Made by a program: the position numbers and the translations under genes. The notes beneath the pieces are model-generated. The model had not been told where the DNA came from. It ran no database searches and saw only the letters and a program-made list of their open reading frames with translations. Below, one piece after another: positions 7,678 to 14,689 of a stretch of DNA of 23,871 bases (positions within the stretch are counted from its first letter, which is position 1; each line of letters begins with the position of its first letter). The stretch is from Treponema sp. (GTDB taxonomy: Bacteria; Spirochaetota; Spirochaetia; Treponematales; Treponemataceae): the NCBI GenBank assembly GCA_016293005.1, contig JAEDFA010000028.1, positions 1-23,871 on the forward strand, written 5' to 3'.

Positions 7678-8787
7678 TTAAGAGTTTAAAAGAGAATTAA
7701 GTTCTTCTTCAAATACTTTATCGGCATCTTTTGCATCAACTGTGCGACTTATTTTTCCTTTTTTGAAAATTATTGCCTTATCGCCCGCTCCTGCAATTCC
7801 GATATCAGCAGTTTTTCCTTCACCAGGACCGTTTACAATGCAGCCCATAATGGCGACAGTCAGTTTTTTTTCTATTGAGTAAAGTTTTTCCTGCCACCTT
7901 TGAACAAAACCGTGAACATCAAAACCTTCTCTTCCGCATCTTGGACATGAAATTATAGAAATTCCTTCTTTTCGTAGAGAACATGCGCTTAAAATTTCTC
8001 TTGCCGCGATAACTTCATTTTCCATACTTGAAGAAAGACTTACTCTGACAGTGCTTCCGATTCCGCGCGTTAAAAGCGACGAAAAAGCGATTGAAGATTT
8101 TACAACTCCTGAAATCAAAGGTCCGGCCTCCGTAACTCCAATATGAAGCGGAATGTCAAATTTTTTTGCAAAAGCCTGATTTGAAAGAATCGTTTCTTCT
8201 ACGCTTGATGCCTTCATGCTTACAACAACTTTTGAAAAATTCAACTGGTCAAAAACTTCAACCTCGCGTCTTGCAGTTTCAACAAGAGCATCTGAACGCG
8301 ACATTTTGTTTTCCTGAACGAGAGCAAACAAATCTTTTGGAAGGCTTCCTGAATTTACACCGATTCTGATTGCGGCATCCTTTTCTTTACACGCATCTAC
8401 GACTTTTAAAACCCTGTCGCGGCTTCCGATATTTCCAGGATTTATTCTTAAAGCGATTACATTTCCTTTTAAACATTCAAGAGCAAGTTTATAATCAAAA
8501 TGAATGTCTGCGACAAGCGGAAGAGAAACATTTTCTTGAATTATTGAAAGCGATTTTGCACTTTCAGAATCAGGAACTGCAAAACGCAAAATATCGCAGC
8601 CGAGAGCCTTAAGATTTTGAATTCTTTTTATGATTTCGGAAAGTTTTTTGCTGTCTTTGTAAACATCTTTTATGCTTTCTTTCCACATTGTTTGAATTGA
8701 AACAGGCTCATTTCCGCCAAGTCCGACCTTTTTTACATTGTTTTTACCGCCCACAAAAACTGTTCTAGGCTTTATATATTCACTCAT
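7678..8787 (-). CDS. ispG: 4-hydroxy-3-methylbut-2-en-1-yl diphosphate synthase IspG (GcpE)
   Basis: The penultimate MEP-pathway enzyme, converting MEcPP to HMBPP with a [4Fe-4S] cluster in the cytosol. With the start at MSEYIKPR (8787) the protein has 369 residues, the usual size of the short bacterial form (E. coli 372). The TIM-barrel part contains PLVADIHFDYKLAL and ALRINPGNIG. The cluster ligands are C281 and C284 (SCPRCGREGFD), C316 (GCIVNGPGEGK) and E323. An in-frame GTG at 8805 would extend the protein by six residues, but those codons overlap the -10 box TATAAT at 8799-8794, so that start is very unlikely. No Shine-Dalgarno precedes 8787 (six T residues), suggesting a leaderless message. 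The gene is divergent from smpB and followed by a TPR gene. Confidence 0.97.
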   Translation of the reverse strand: MSEYIKPRTVFVGGKNNVKKVGLGGNEPVSIQTMWKESIKDVYKDSKKLSEIIKRIQNLKALGCDILRFAVPDSESAKSLSIIQENVSLPLVADIHFDYKLALECLKGNVIALRINPGNIGSRDRVLKVVDACKEKDAAIRIGVNSGSLPKDLFALVQENKMSRSDALVETARREVEVFDQLNFSKVVVSMKASSVEETILSNQAFAKKFDIPLHIGVTEAGPLISGVVKSSIAFSSLLTRGIGSTVRVSLSSSMENEVIAAREILSACSLRKEGISIISCPRCGREGFDVHGFVQRWQEKLYSIEKKLTVAIMGCIVNGPGEGKTADIGIAGAGDKAIIFKKGKISRTVDAKDADKVFEEELNSLLNS

Positions 8788-8793
8788 AAAAAA

Positions 8794-8822
8794 ATTATAC
8801 ATCACATTCCCCGATTTTTAAA
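8794..8822 (-). promoter_or_regulatory. Promoter of ispG
   Basis: On the minus strand TTTAAA (8822-8817), 17 bp and a perfect TATAAT (8799-8794), then six nt to the ATG at 8787. The predicted transcription start coincides with the start codon. Confidence 0.55.
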
Positions 8823-8874
8823 GAGGTGAAAATTTCAAAGACAAATCTTGTGACATTCTAAAAAAATTTCACTC

Positions 8875-8903
8875 TTGAAAGCACAATAAGTTTTGTATAT
8901 ACT
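8875..8903 (+). promoter_or_regulatory. Promoter of smpB
   Basis: TTGAAA (8875-8880), 17 bp, TATACT (8898-8903), then eight nt (TAAAAATC) to the ATG at 8912. This is the best two-box match seen in the window. There is no Shine-Dalgarno, so the transcript probably begins at or within a base or two of the ATG. It is back to back with the ispG promoter in a 124-bp gap. Confidence 0.6.
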
Positions 8904-8911
8904 TAAAAATC

Positions 8912-9376
8912 ATGCAGGAAGAAAGAAAAATAATAGGTGAAAACAGAAAAGCTCATTTTGACTACTTCATAGAAGAATCAATAGAATGCGGCATCGAACT
9001 CAAAGGCACAGAAGTCAAATCATTAAAAAACGGCTCATTTTCTTTCCCGGATTCTTTTGCAGAAATCAGAAACGGTGAAGTATTCCTTAGAAATTTTCAC
9101 ATAAACGAATATTCTTATTCTTCAATTTTCAACCACAATCCGGACCGGCTAAAAAAACTTCTTCTGCACAAAACAGAAATAAAACGCCTTATCCGCAAAA
9201 CAGAAGAAAAAGGCTACACTTTAATTCCGTTAAATTTTTACATCACAAAAGGAATCGTAAAAGTCACTTTGGGTATCTGTAAAGGAAAAAAACAATACGA
9301 CAAACGAGAAACAATAAAGCAAAGAGATGTATCGCGTGAAATTCAAAGGGAATTTAAAAAAGGGCTTATTAAATAG
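8912..9376 (+). CDS. smpB: SsrA (tmRNA)-binding protein SmpB
   Basis: SmpB binds tmRNA and delivers it to stalled ribosomes in trans-translation. The 154-residue product has the family's standard length and landmarks: NRKAHFDYFIEE at 12-23, GIELKGTEVKSL in the OB-fold core, FRNFHINEY-like strands, LLLHKTEIKRL, and the basic C-terminal tail GKKQYDKRETIKQRD, which enters the decoding centre. The ATG at 8912 directly precedes the conserved N-terminus, so the start is firm although it lacks a Shine-Dalgarno. The stop TAG (9374-9376) shares its G with the GTG start of the next gene, implying translational coupling. No ssrA (tmRNA) gene is visible nearby. Confidence 0.98.
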   Translation: MQEERKIIGENRKAHFDYFIEESIECGIELKGTEVKSLKNGSFSFPDSFAEIRNGEVFLRNFHINEYSYSSIFNHNPDRLKKLLLHKTEIKRLIRKTEEKGYTLIPLNFYITKGIVKVTLGICKGKKQYDKRETIKQRDVSREIQREFKKGLIK

Positions 9377-10254
9377 TGAATTTTATAAAAAAATTTAAAA
9401 AAATTTCTATTTTTCTCATGCTTTTCATAAAAACATATTCGTTTTCCCAAAGCCAGGAAATAGTTTTTCTTGGAGTTCTTTCATCCGATGCAGACGAAAA
9501 CATGATTAACATGACAGAAGACATGTTTTTCAAACAAATTTCAGATTTTTTCCCAAACGCAAAAGATTTACGACTCAAAAAAAAAGAAACTATCGTACAA
9601 AATAATCTTCAGAATTTAGATTTTACAGACATTCCGCTAGAATCAGAAAATTCTATAATTTTTGCTTCAATAAAAAAAATCGATGAAACAAACGGAAGAT
9701 GGCAGTGTAAAATTTTCTACAAATTACAAAATTCACAAACAGAAATTTTTGAAAAAGAATACGATTCCTACTACAAAATCCTTATGGAATCAAAAGAGTT
9801 TTTTCAAGGAATTTTTAATTCCACACAAAAAAGCAAAGACGATTCTCCTAAAGAAAAAAAACAGGAACCTAAAAAAAATTCTTCCGTAACAATCGAAATT
9901 CTTGCAGGAACATGGACAGGTGAAAAAAACATCAGCAAAATTGTAATTCTTAGAGGTGGAAGAGGTTTCATAATTTTTACAAACGGAGCATCAATGAACA
10001 TAAATGTTTCTATCGACGAAAACTCATTCATTCATATAAAGCAGACAAGTTCTTCAAATGCATCTTTTTATCCTGAACTTCCAAGAAAAAATGCCCTTGA
10101 AATCGCGCCTTTTGCAAAACCAATTGAATGGATTTTACAATACAACGATGATGACAGTCTTTCAGGAATAAAAAATACAATTACATTAAACCAGAATCAA
10201 GATCCTGTTCAAACAGAAATAAAAGTTCTCTGGGCACGAAAAAGTCCTTTCTAA
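9376..10254 (+). CDS. Exported protein of unknown function, coupled to smpB
   Basis: 292 residues starting with GTG at 9376, overlapping the smpB stop by one base (TAGTG); reinitiation after smpB is the likely way it is translated. Residues 1-24 (basic start, then ISIFLMLFIKTYSFS) form a signal peptide. The first half of the mature protein (25-150) is mixed helix and strand, followed by a Lys/Gln-rich linker (152-165). The C-terminal part (about 168-292) starts EILAGTWTGEKN and has alternating strands, somewhat like a lipocalin-type or small beta-barrel domain. I do not recognise the family. The other start, ATG at 9418, would remove the basic N-terminus of the signal peptide. Its TAA interlocks with the stop of the convergent tsaC. 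Confidence 0.75.
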   Translation: MNFIKKFKKISIFLMLFIKTYSFSQSQEIVFLGVLSSDADENMINMTEDMFFKQISDFFPNAKDLRLKKKETIVQNNLQNLDFTDIPLESENSIIFASIKKIDETNGRWQCKIFYKLQNSQTEIFEKEYDSYYKILMESKEFFQGIFNSTQKSKDDSPKEKKQEPKKNSSVTIEILAGTWTGEKNISKIVILRGGRGFIIFTNGASMNINVSIDENSFIHIKQTSSSNASFYPELPRKNALEIAPFAKPIEWILQYNDDDSLSGIKNTITLNQNQDPVQTEIKVLWARKSPF

Positions 10255-10811
10255 ATTCCGTTAATTTTTACAGCGCCTTCCCTTATTAATTTTATTTTTC
10301 CGTCAATAACACTTACAATTGTTGAAGGAATGGAATTTTTTAAATCTCCATCAAAAACCATTAAATCGACATCGTTTTCAAATTCTTTTTCAAGTTCACT
10401 CACCTTTGTTTTGCACGGAAAACCGCTTCTGTTTGCACTCGTTGAGTAAATCGCAGTTTTGCACATAGAAATAACATCGCAAAGCCACTTGTCTCCCGGA
10501 ACTCTTAACGCGACAGTCGAATCTGATTTTTTTTCTTTCACGATTAAAGTCAAAGGTCCTGGCCAGAATTTTAAAAGTTCTTCCGGCACTTTTTCGTCAG
10601 TGATTAAATTTAAATCTTCTTTTTTTGAAATTAACTGAATAAAAGGTTTTGTTTCGCTTCTTCCCTTAATTTTTCTGATTTTTTCATCAGTTTTTCCGAC
10701 AATACCAGAAAAACCGTATACAGTATCAGTCGGAATTAAAACGATTTTTTCCTGTTTTAAGAATTCTGCGCATAAAACACAGGAATTTTCATCAGATTTG
10801 AGGCATTTCAT
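10251..10811 (-). CDS. tsaC: L-threonylcarbamoyladenylate synthase TsaC (YrdC/YwlC type)
   Basis: Makes threonylcarbamoyl-AMP from threonine, bicarbonate and ATP, the first step of t6A37 modification of ANN-decoding tRNAs. The 186-residue protein consists of the YrdC domain only, as in TsaC; the C-terminal extra domain of Sua5 is missing. Visible motifs are IPTDTVYG (26-33), KGRSETKPF (49-57), FWPGPLT (82-88), ALRVPGD (101-107), STSANRSG (123-130) and PSTIV (162-166). The ATG at 10811 lies within the end of the upstream FtsB-like gene (20-nt overlap), and a GGGA about 11 nt upstream is a weak ribosome site, so coupling is likely. It could be annotated ywlC or sua5 by other pipelines. Confidence 0.95.
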   Translation of the reverse strand: MKCLKSDENSCVLCAEFLKQEKIVLIPTDTVYGFSGIVGKTDEKIRKIKGRSETKPFIQLISKKEDLNLITDEKVPEELLKFWPGPLTLIVKEKKSDSTVALRVPGDKWLCDVISMCKTAIYSTSANRSGFPCKTKVSELEKEFENDVDLMVFDGDLKNSIPSTIVSVIDGKIKLIREGAVKINGI

Positions 10812-11292
10812 AAACCGGTATTCCCTGAATTACAGTTTTTTCTTTTTTAATTTTAAAAGAAATATTTCCTTTCAAAATATCAATCAAAATAAAAATCATG
10901 AACGAAAGCAGAAAAAATATAATTCCGATTGCCTTTAAAATATTTTCAGGAATATATTTTTCTTCCGTGTGCCGTAAAACCGTTCCCGGATCGTAAAGAT
11001 TATTCTGAAAAGGTTTTAATCCACGTATTTTTACGATTTTTTCATTATCCTGAACATAGTCAAGTTTATGCGCATAACAACGGATTAAATCTTTATCATT
11101 TTTTAAAGCGGTAAGCGTAAAATTTAATTCTTTATTGATTGATTCAATCTGACTAGTCTGAAGGCTTATCCTGATTTTTTCATCTTTTAAATGAGAATAA
11201 CAAATCAGACCGTTTCTTCCTGCAATAAGAGAAATCAGTGTGTAAAAAAAAGTTCCGATGAATGCTGCAAATAAAATTTTTGACTTTATCAT
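10792..11292 (-). CDS. FtsB/DivIC-like septum formation initiator with a second C-terminal TM
   Basis: From the ATG at 11292, 166 residues. A short basic tail (MIKSK) precedes TM1 (about 6-24, FAAFIGTFFYTLISLI), then GRNGLICYSHLKDEK and a heptad-like stretch (about 35-72), then DKDLIRCYAHKLDYVQDNEKIVKI. This matches the FtsB/DivIC pattern of TM, glycine motif, coiled coil and a YV..GE-like end. FtsB links FtsL and FtsQ in the divisome. Unusually, a second hydrophobic helix follows (about 120-140, GIIFFLLSFMIFILIDI) with a basic tail, predicting both ends in the cytoplasm. A TTG at 11406 would add 38 residues. I prefer 11292 because it gives the usual short cytoplasmic tail, but neither start has a good ribosome site. 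It overlaps tsaC. Confidence 0.75.
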   Translation of the reverse strand: MIKSKILFAAFIGTFFYTLISLIAGRNGLICYSHLKDEKIRISLQTSQIESINKELNFTLTALKNDKDLIRCYAHKLDYVQDNEKIVKIRGLKPFQNNLYDPGTVLRHTEEKYIPENILKAIGIIFFLLSFMIFILIDILKGNISFKIKKEKTVIQGIPVYEMPQI

Positions 11293-11494
11293 TGTAAAAA
11301 TATTTTCGGTAGAATTTTTTATTTCCTTTATTAAAAAAGTCGTGATATAATAAAAGAAATCTTTGAAAAACCGCTTTTCTTTTTCGTTTCTTAAGAGAAA
11401 TTTCAAAAAAAACTTTCTTGAAGAATTTCTTAAAGATTAGCCTTTTTTCTGCCGATAATTACAAGGAATAAAACTATCTTTAGAGAGGAATTGT
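11293..11494. other. Divergent intergenic region between the FtsB-like gene and the acidic-protein gene
   Basis: About 200 bp if the FtsB-like gene starts at 11292, or 88 bp if its TTG at 11406 is used. I see no RNA gene or strong terminator. GATAAT at 11454-11459 is a possible rightward -10 box, but its best -35 partner is poor. The strong Shine-Dalgarno of the rightward gene lies at its right end. Confidence 0.4.
11483..11488 (+). promoter_or_regulatory. Shine-Dalgarno of the acidic repeat protein gene
   Basis: GAGAGG (11483-11488) is followed by 6 nt and ATG at 11495. It is one of the strongest ribosome sites in the window and contrasts with genes here that have none. Confidence 0.75.
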
Positions 11495-14400
11495 ATGAGT
11501 GATTCAACAGATAACACAAACGAATTAGACAGTTACGGTGTATGGGTAAAACGACCGCCAAAAGATGCTTTACAAGATTCTGTTTCTTCACCTCAAGAAG
11601 AAACAGAATCATTTGACAGTTCCAGTATTGACCTTCCAGAGATAAATGATTTTGATGAAACTTCATTTGAAAACCCAAGTGATGCCCTTTCAGAATCCGA
11701 AGCAAATACAATTTCAGAAGACATTTTTAACACAGAAGAAATGACACAAACCAAAGATCTTTCACAAGAAGAAAACAATGAAGAAAAACCTTTACAAGAA
11801 GAAAGCTTAGAACAATCTTCTGAAGATATTTCACAGGAAGACGGCGAAATCGACCTTGACAGCTTTATGAGCGATTCTTCAGAATCATCTTCAGAAGTCA
11901 GCGCAGACGATTTTTTAAGTTCTTCCGGCGATGGAGAAGTTTCGCTAGACGACTTTATGGATTCAGGTTCAGACGGCGAAATCGATCTTGATGCATTTAT
12001 GGATGACGGTTTTTCATCTTCTTCAGGCTCATCTTCTAAAAAAGAAGACGATGTTCAAAACGACGATGCTTTAGACATAAATGTAAATTTCACAGACAAC
12101 ACCCAGGACGAAATTCCTGTACGCGAAATCACAGAAGAAGATGAGCTTTCTTCAGAAGAATATTCTGAGACAGAAGCAGAAGAATCCATAACCTCACAGA
12201 AAGTTTCAACCGATTTTGGAGAATCAGAAGAAGTAGACTTAAGCGACTTTGGAATCGATTCAGATGCAGAAGAAACTCCAGTTACAGACAATGTAAAGCA
12301 GGGAAAAAAATCAGAAGAAGTCGATTACGACCTTGCAATTTCCGAAGACGATACAAACGATTCAGTTGCCCCTGTTGTAAACGAAGTTAAATCAACTTCA
12401 CACGAAACTGAAGAAACTCAAGAACAAGCGCAAACCGTTCCTGCAGATTCAACAGTTGTAAACAACGACCTTTTAAAACAAATTGTAAACGATCTTTCAG
12501 GTCTTAAAAACGAACTTAATTCCCTTAAAAACGACTTTGCAGAATTAAAAAGTCACAATTTCTTAGATCCCAGTGCCCCTAAATCAGCTGGAGGAGAATA
12601 TTCAGATTCTAATAAAGAAAACACTGGATTTTTCCAGTCTGATGATTCAGATGAAACAATAGCACTTTCAGGAGACGAACTTTCAAACATCGTAAACAGT
12701 TCAGACATTTATGAAGATGACAAAGATTCTCAAGAAGAAACTGTTACAAAAGAGCCGGTTGTAGAAGATTCTGTTGAACCTGTAGACGAAGAACTTTCCA
12801 TAAAAGAAACCGCACTTGATTTTCAAGAAGAACCAAATAAAACTCAAGAAAATTCTCTTCCTTCAGAAGAGGAAAACGCGATTCCTGAAAGTGAAGATTT
12901 CGTAAACGAAGAAACAATCGAAAATCAAGAAACATCTCTTCCTTCTGATGAGGAAAATGCGATTCTTGAAAGTGATGATTTTGTAAACGAAGAAACAAGC
13001 GAAAATCAAGAAACTTCTCTTCCTTCAGATGAGGAAAACGCGATTCCTGAAAGTGAAGATTTTGTAAACGAAGAAACAAGTGAAAATCAAGAAACGACTC
13101 TTTCTTCTGATGAAGAAAATGCGATTCCTGAAAGTGAAGATTCGTTAAAAAATGAGATGGATTTCAACGATGAAAATCCGTTTGGAAGCGTAAATGAAAG
13201 CATTGAAATCCCGGAAGAAGTTGATTCTCAATCTGATTTATCAATTGACATAGACGATACATCTTTAGAAGAACCAGATTTAAACCAAATCGATGAAGAA
13301 GAAAATGAAGAAATTTCAATTCCAAAAGTTCAAGACTTCTCGCCGGATGATATGTTTGTAGAATCATCAAGCAATGAAGATTTCATTCAAAGCGTATCAG
13401 CTTCTTCAAGCGAAGAAACAGAAGATTCTACCCTTTTAGAAACAACTGAAACTTCAAGCGAACAAAACGAAATTCCATCTGATGAAGTAATTGAAATCCC
13501 TGAAATTTCAAATGCCGATGACACAATTCTTTCAGAAGAAACAATTGAAGAAAATGCGGAAGAAATATCAGAAGAAGTTAATGAGGAACCAGTTTTAGAA
13601 AGTGAAAATGAAATTGAAATTTCAGAAAAAACAATTGAAAATGAAAACGATGACATTTTTGAAACTTCAGGCGACTCAAACAACGATGAAATGTTTAATG
13701 AAAATATCTTTGATTCTACTGAAAATGAAGAATCGCCTCTAAATGATTCAGAGCCGGTTTTACCAGAACAGAGCGACGATGAATTTAAGCCTTTAGACAG
13801 TGTTGTTAAAGAAGCCGAAAAAGATATTTTTGAAGAAGATTCAAGTGACGGCTATATTTCTGAAATTATGAGCGAAGAACCTTCAATTCAGGAAAGTCTT
13901 TCAGATGAAAATGTCGACTATCTTTCAAAAAACGATGAAGACATTACGCAAGAACAAGATTCTTTTGTTTCTGAAGAAGATTCAGGCACTTTAACTCTAG
14001 ATGAACTTGAAGATGTTTCTCAAGGAATTTCTGAAACAGAAGAAACTGAATACTTAGACGATTCTTCAAGCGATAAAACAGAAACTGAAGATATTTTTGA
14101 AGAAAATCTTTCTCAAGTTCAAGATGATACAAAAGAAGTAGTTGATGTACAGGAAGAAAAAGGAAATCCAGAAATCCTTGAACAAATCCAGGATGAAATT
14201 CCGACTGTTGCATCAATTACAGAAGGTCTTACAGAACCTGAAGAAAATGTCTTTGAAAAAACTTTCGGTGAAGAAAGCGGAAGCGATTTTACTACTCCAG
14301 AATCAAGCGTAAGTATCGAAGATGCAATCGAAATCGAAAATCCAGAAGACAATTCTTTAACGCAAATTGAAGAAACAAATGATAATGAACTTTCAAAAGA

Positions 14401-14548
14401 CATCAAAAATGATGTAAAATCTGTTCTTCTTTATATGGATAAACTTCTTGAAAGTCTTCCTGACGAAAAAATCAGGGAATTTGCAGCATCAGAGCAGTTT
14501 GAAACTTATAAAAAACTGTTCGATGAATTAGGTCTTATAAACAAATAA
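11495..14548 (+). CDS. Giant acidic low-complexity protein (1017 aa), function unknown
   Basis: 1017 residues, dominated by Glu, Ser and Asp, with no signal peptide or membrane segment, so probably cytoplasmic. Ordered-looking islands: an N-terminal YGVWVKRPPKD (14-24); a possible coiled coil around 325-352 (LLKQIVNDLSGLKNELNSLK); and a helical, non-repetitive C-terminus (about 966-1017) with SVLLYMDKLLESLPDEKI and FETYKKLFDELGL. Between them lie short repeats reading GEIDLDSFM-like (about 117-170) and an 81-bp tandem repeat (see separate entries). Disordered acidic linkers with conserved ends suggest a scaffold or tether binding partners through its ends and the DLDxFM motifs; that is inference. 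I do not recognise the gene. It has a strong Shine-Dalgarno and is a single gene between divergent and hairpin-marked boundaries. Other frames contain long shadow ORFs because the codon pattern is repetitive. Confidence 0.85.
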   Translation: MSDSTDNTNELDSYGVWVKRPPKDALQDSVSSPQEETESFDSSSIDLPEINDFDETSFENPSDALSESEANTISEDIFNTEEMTQTKDLSQEENNEEKPLQEESLEQSSEDISQEDGEIDLDSFMSDSSESSSEVSADDFLSSSGDGEVSLDDFMDSGSDGEIDLDAFMDDGFSSSSGSSSKKEDDVQNDDALDINVNFTDNTQDEIPVREITEEDELSSEEYSETEAEESITSQKVSTDFGESEEVDLSDFGIDSDAEETPVTDNVKQGKKSEEVDYDLAISEDDTNDSVAPVVNEVKSTSHETEETQEQAQTVPADSTVVNNDLLKQIVNDLSGLKNELNSLKNDFAELKSHNFLDPSAPKSAGGEYSDSNKENTGFFQSDDSDETIALSGDELSNIVNSSDIYEDDKDSQEETVTKEPVVEDSVEPVDEELSIKETALDFQEEPNKTQENSLPSEEENAIPESEDFVNEETIENQETSLPSDEENAILESDDFVNEETSENQETSLPSDEENAIPESEDFVNEETSENQETTLSSDEENAIPESEDSLKNEMDFNDENPFGSVNESIEIPEEVDSQSDLSIDIDDTSLEEPDLNQIDEEENEEISIPKVQDFSPDDMFVESSSNEDFIQSVSASSSEETEDSTLLETTETSSEQNEIPSDEVIEIPEISNADDTILSEETIEENAEEISEEVNEEPVLESENEIEISEKTIENENDDIFETSGDSNNDEMFNENIFDSTENEESPLNDSEPVLPEQSDDEFKPLDSVVKEAEKDIFEEDSSDGYISEIMSEEPSIQESLSDENVDYLSKNDEDITQEQDSFVSEEDSGTLTLDELEDVSQGISETEETEYLDDSSSDKTETEDIFEENLSQVQDDTKEVVDVQEEKGNPEILEQIQDEIPTVASITEGLTEPEENVFEKTFGEESGSDFTTPESSVSIEDAIEIENPEDNSLTQIEETNDNELSKDIKNDVKSVLLYMDKLLESLPDEKIREFAASEQFETYKKLFDELGLINK
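11843..12010 (+). repeat. Repeated DLDxFM-type short motifs in the acidic protein
   Basis: Encodes GEIDLDSFMSD, then SADDFLSSSGD, GEVSLDDFMDSG and GEIDLDAFMDDG, separated by Ser/Asp/Gly linkers. A related EEVDLSDFGID occurs near residue 246-256 and EEVDYDLAI after it. The core is acidic-hydrophobic-acidic followed by Phe-Met, conserved while the linkers vary. Confidence 0.7.
12854..13146 (+). repeat. 81-bp (27-residue) tandem repeat, about 3.6 copies
   Basis: Units start at 12854, 12935, 13016 and 13097; the last is partial, diverging after about residue 551. Each encodes a variant of SLPSDEENAIPESEDF followed by VNEETSENQET. Copies differ by a few substitutions (for example ILESDDF in unit 2), and the period is kept in frame, so copy-number change would not break the gene. 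Confidence 0.85.
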
Positions 14549-14638
14549 AGGCATCTAAAGTTGGGTTATCCCATAAGTTTAAAAAGAATAGTGTAATTTT
14601 TGAATTTATTTCGAACTTTCACACTCAAAAATCAAATT

Positions 14639-14678
14639 CCATGAAAGAAAAGTTCAAATCTGAATTTTTCTTTCATGG
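14639..14678 (+). promoter_or_regulatory. 17-bp perfect hairpin upstream of the Maf-like operon
   Basis: The arm 14639-14655 (starting CCATGAAAGAAAA) pairs with 14662-14678 (ending CTTTCATGG) over 17 bp with a single G-T pair and a 6-nt loop (AAATCT). It starts 90 nt past the stop of the acidic-protein gene and ends 11 nt before the preferred ATG at 14690; an upstream in-frame ATG (14675-14677) is buried in the stem. No T-run follows it, so a classical terminator is less likely than a translational or mRNA-stability element. It could still end transcription of the upstream gene. Confidence 0.6.
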
Positions 14679-14689
14679 ACAATTCATTT

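Noticed and set aside
8166..8612. Two open frames on the plus strand inside ispG
   Set aside because: They lie within a conserved, intact enzyme gene, show no family motifs and have no start signals.
8788..8805. Longer IspG start at GTG 8805
   Set aside because: Those codons overlap the -10 box of the gene's own promoter and add residues not found in the family.
12854..13146. CRISPR array
   Set aside because: The repeated units are contiguous, in frame and protein-coding, with no unique spacers.
12744..14216. Long open frames on the minus strand opposite the acidic protein
   Set aside because: They mirror the repetitive Glu/Ser/Asp codons of the sense gene, give Leu/Phe/Gln- or Ser-rich low-complexity products, and have no ribosome sites.
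14555..14580. TGGG-TTAT-CCCA mini-hairpin after the acidic protein gene as a terminator
   Set aside because: The stem is only 4 bp and no T-run follows.
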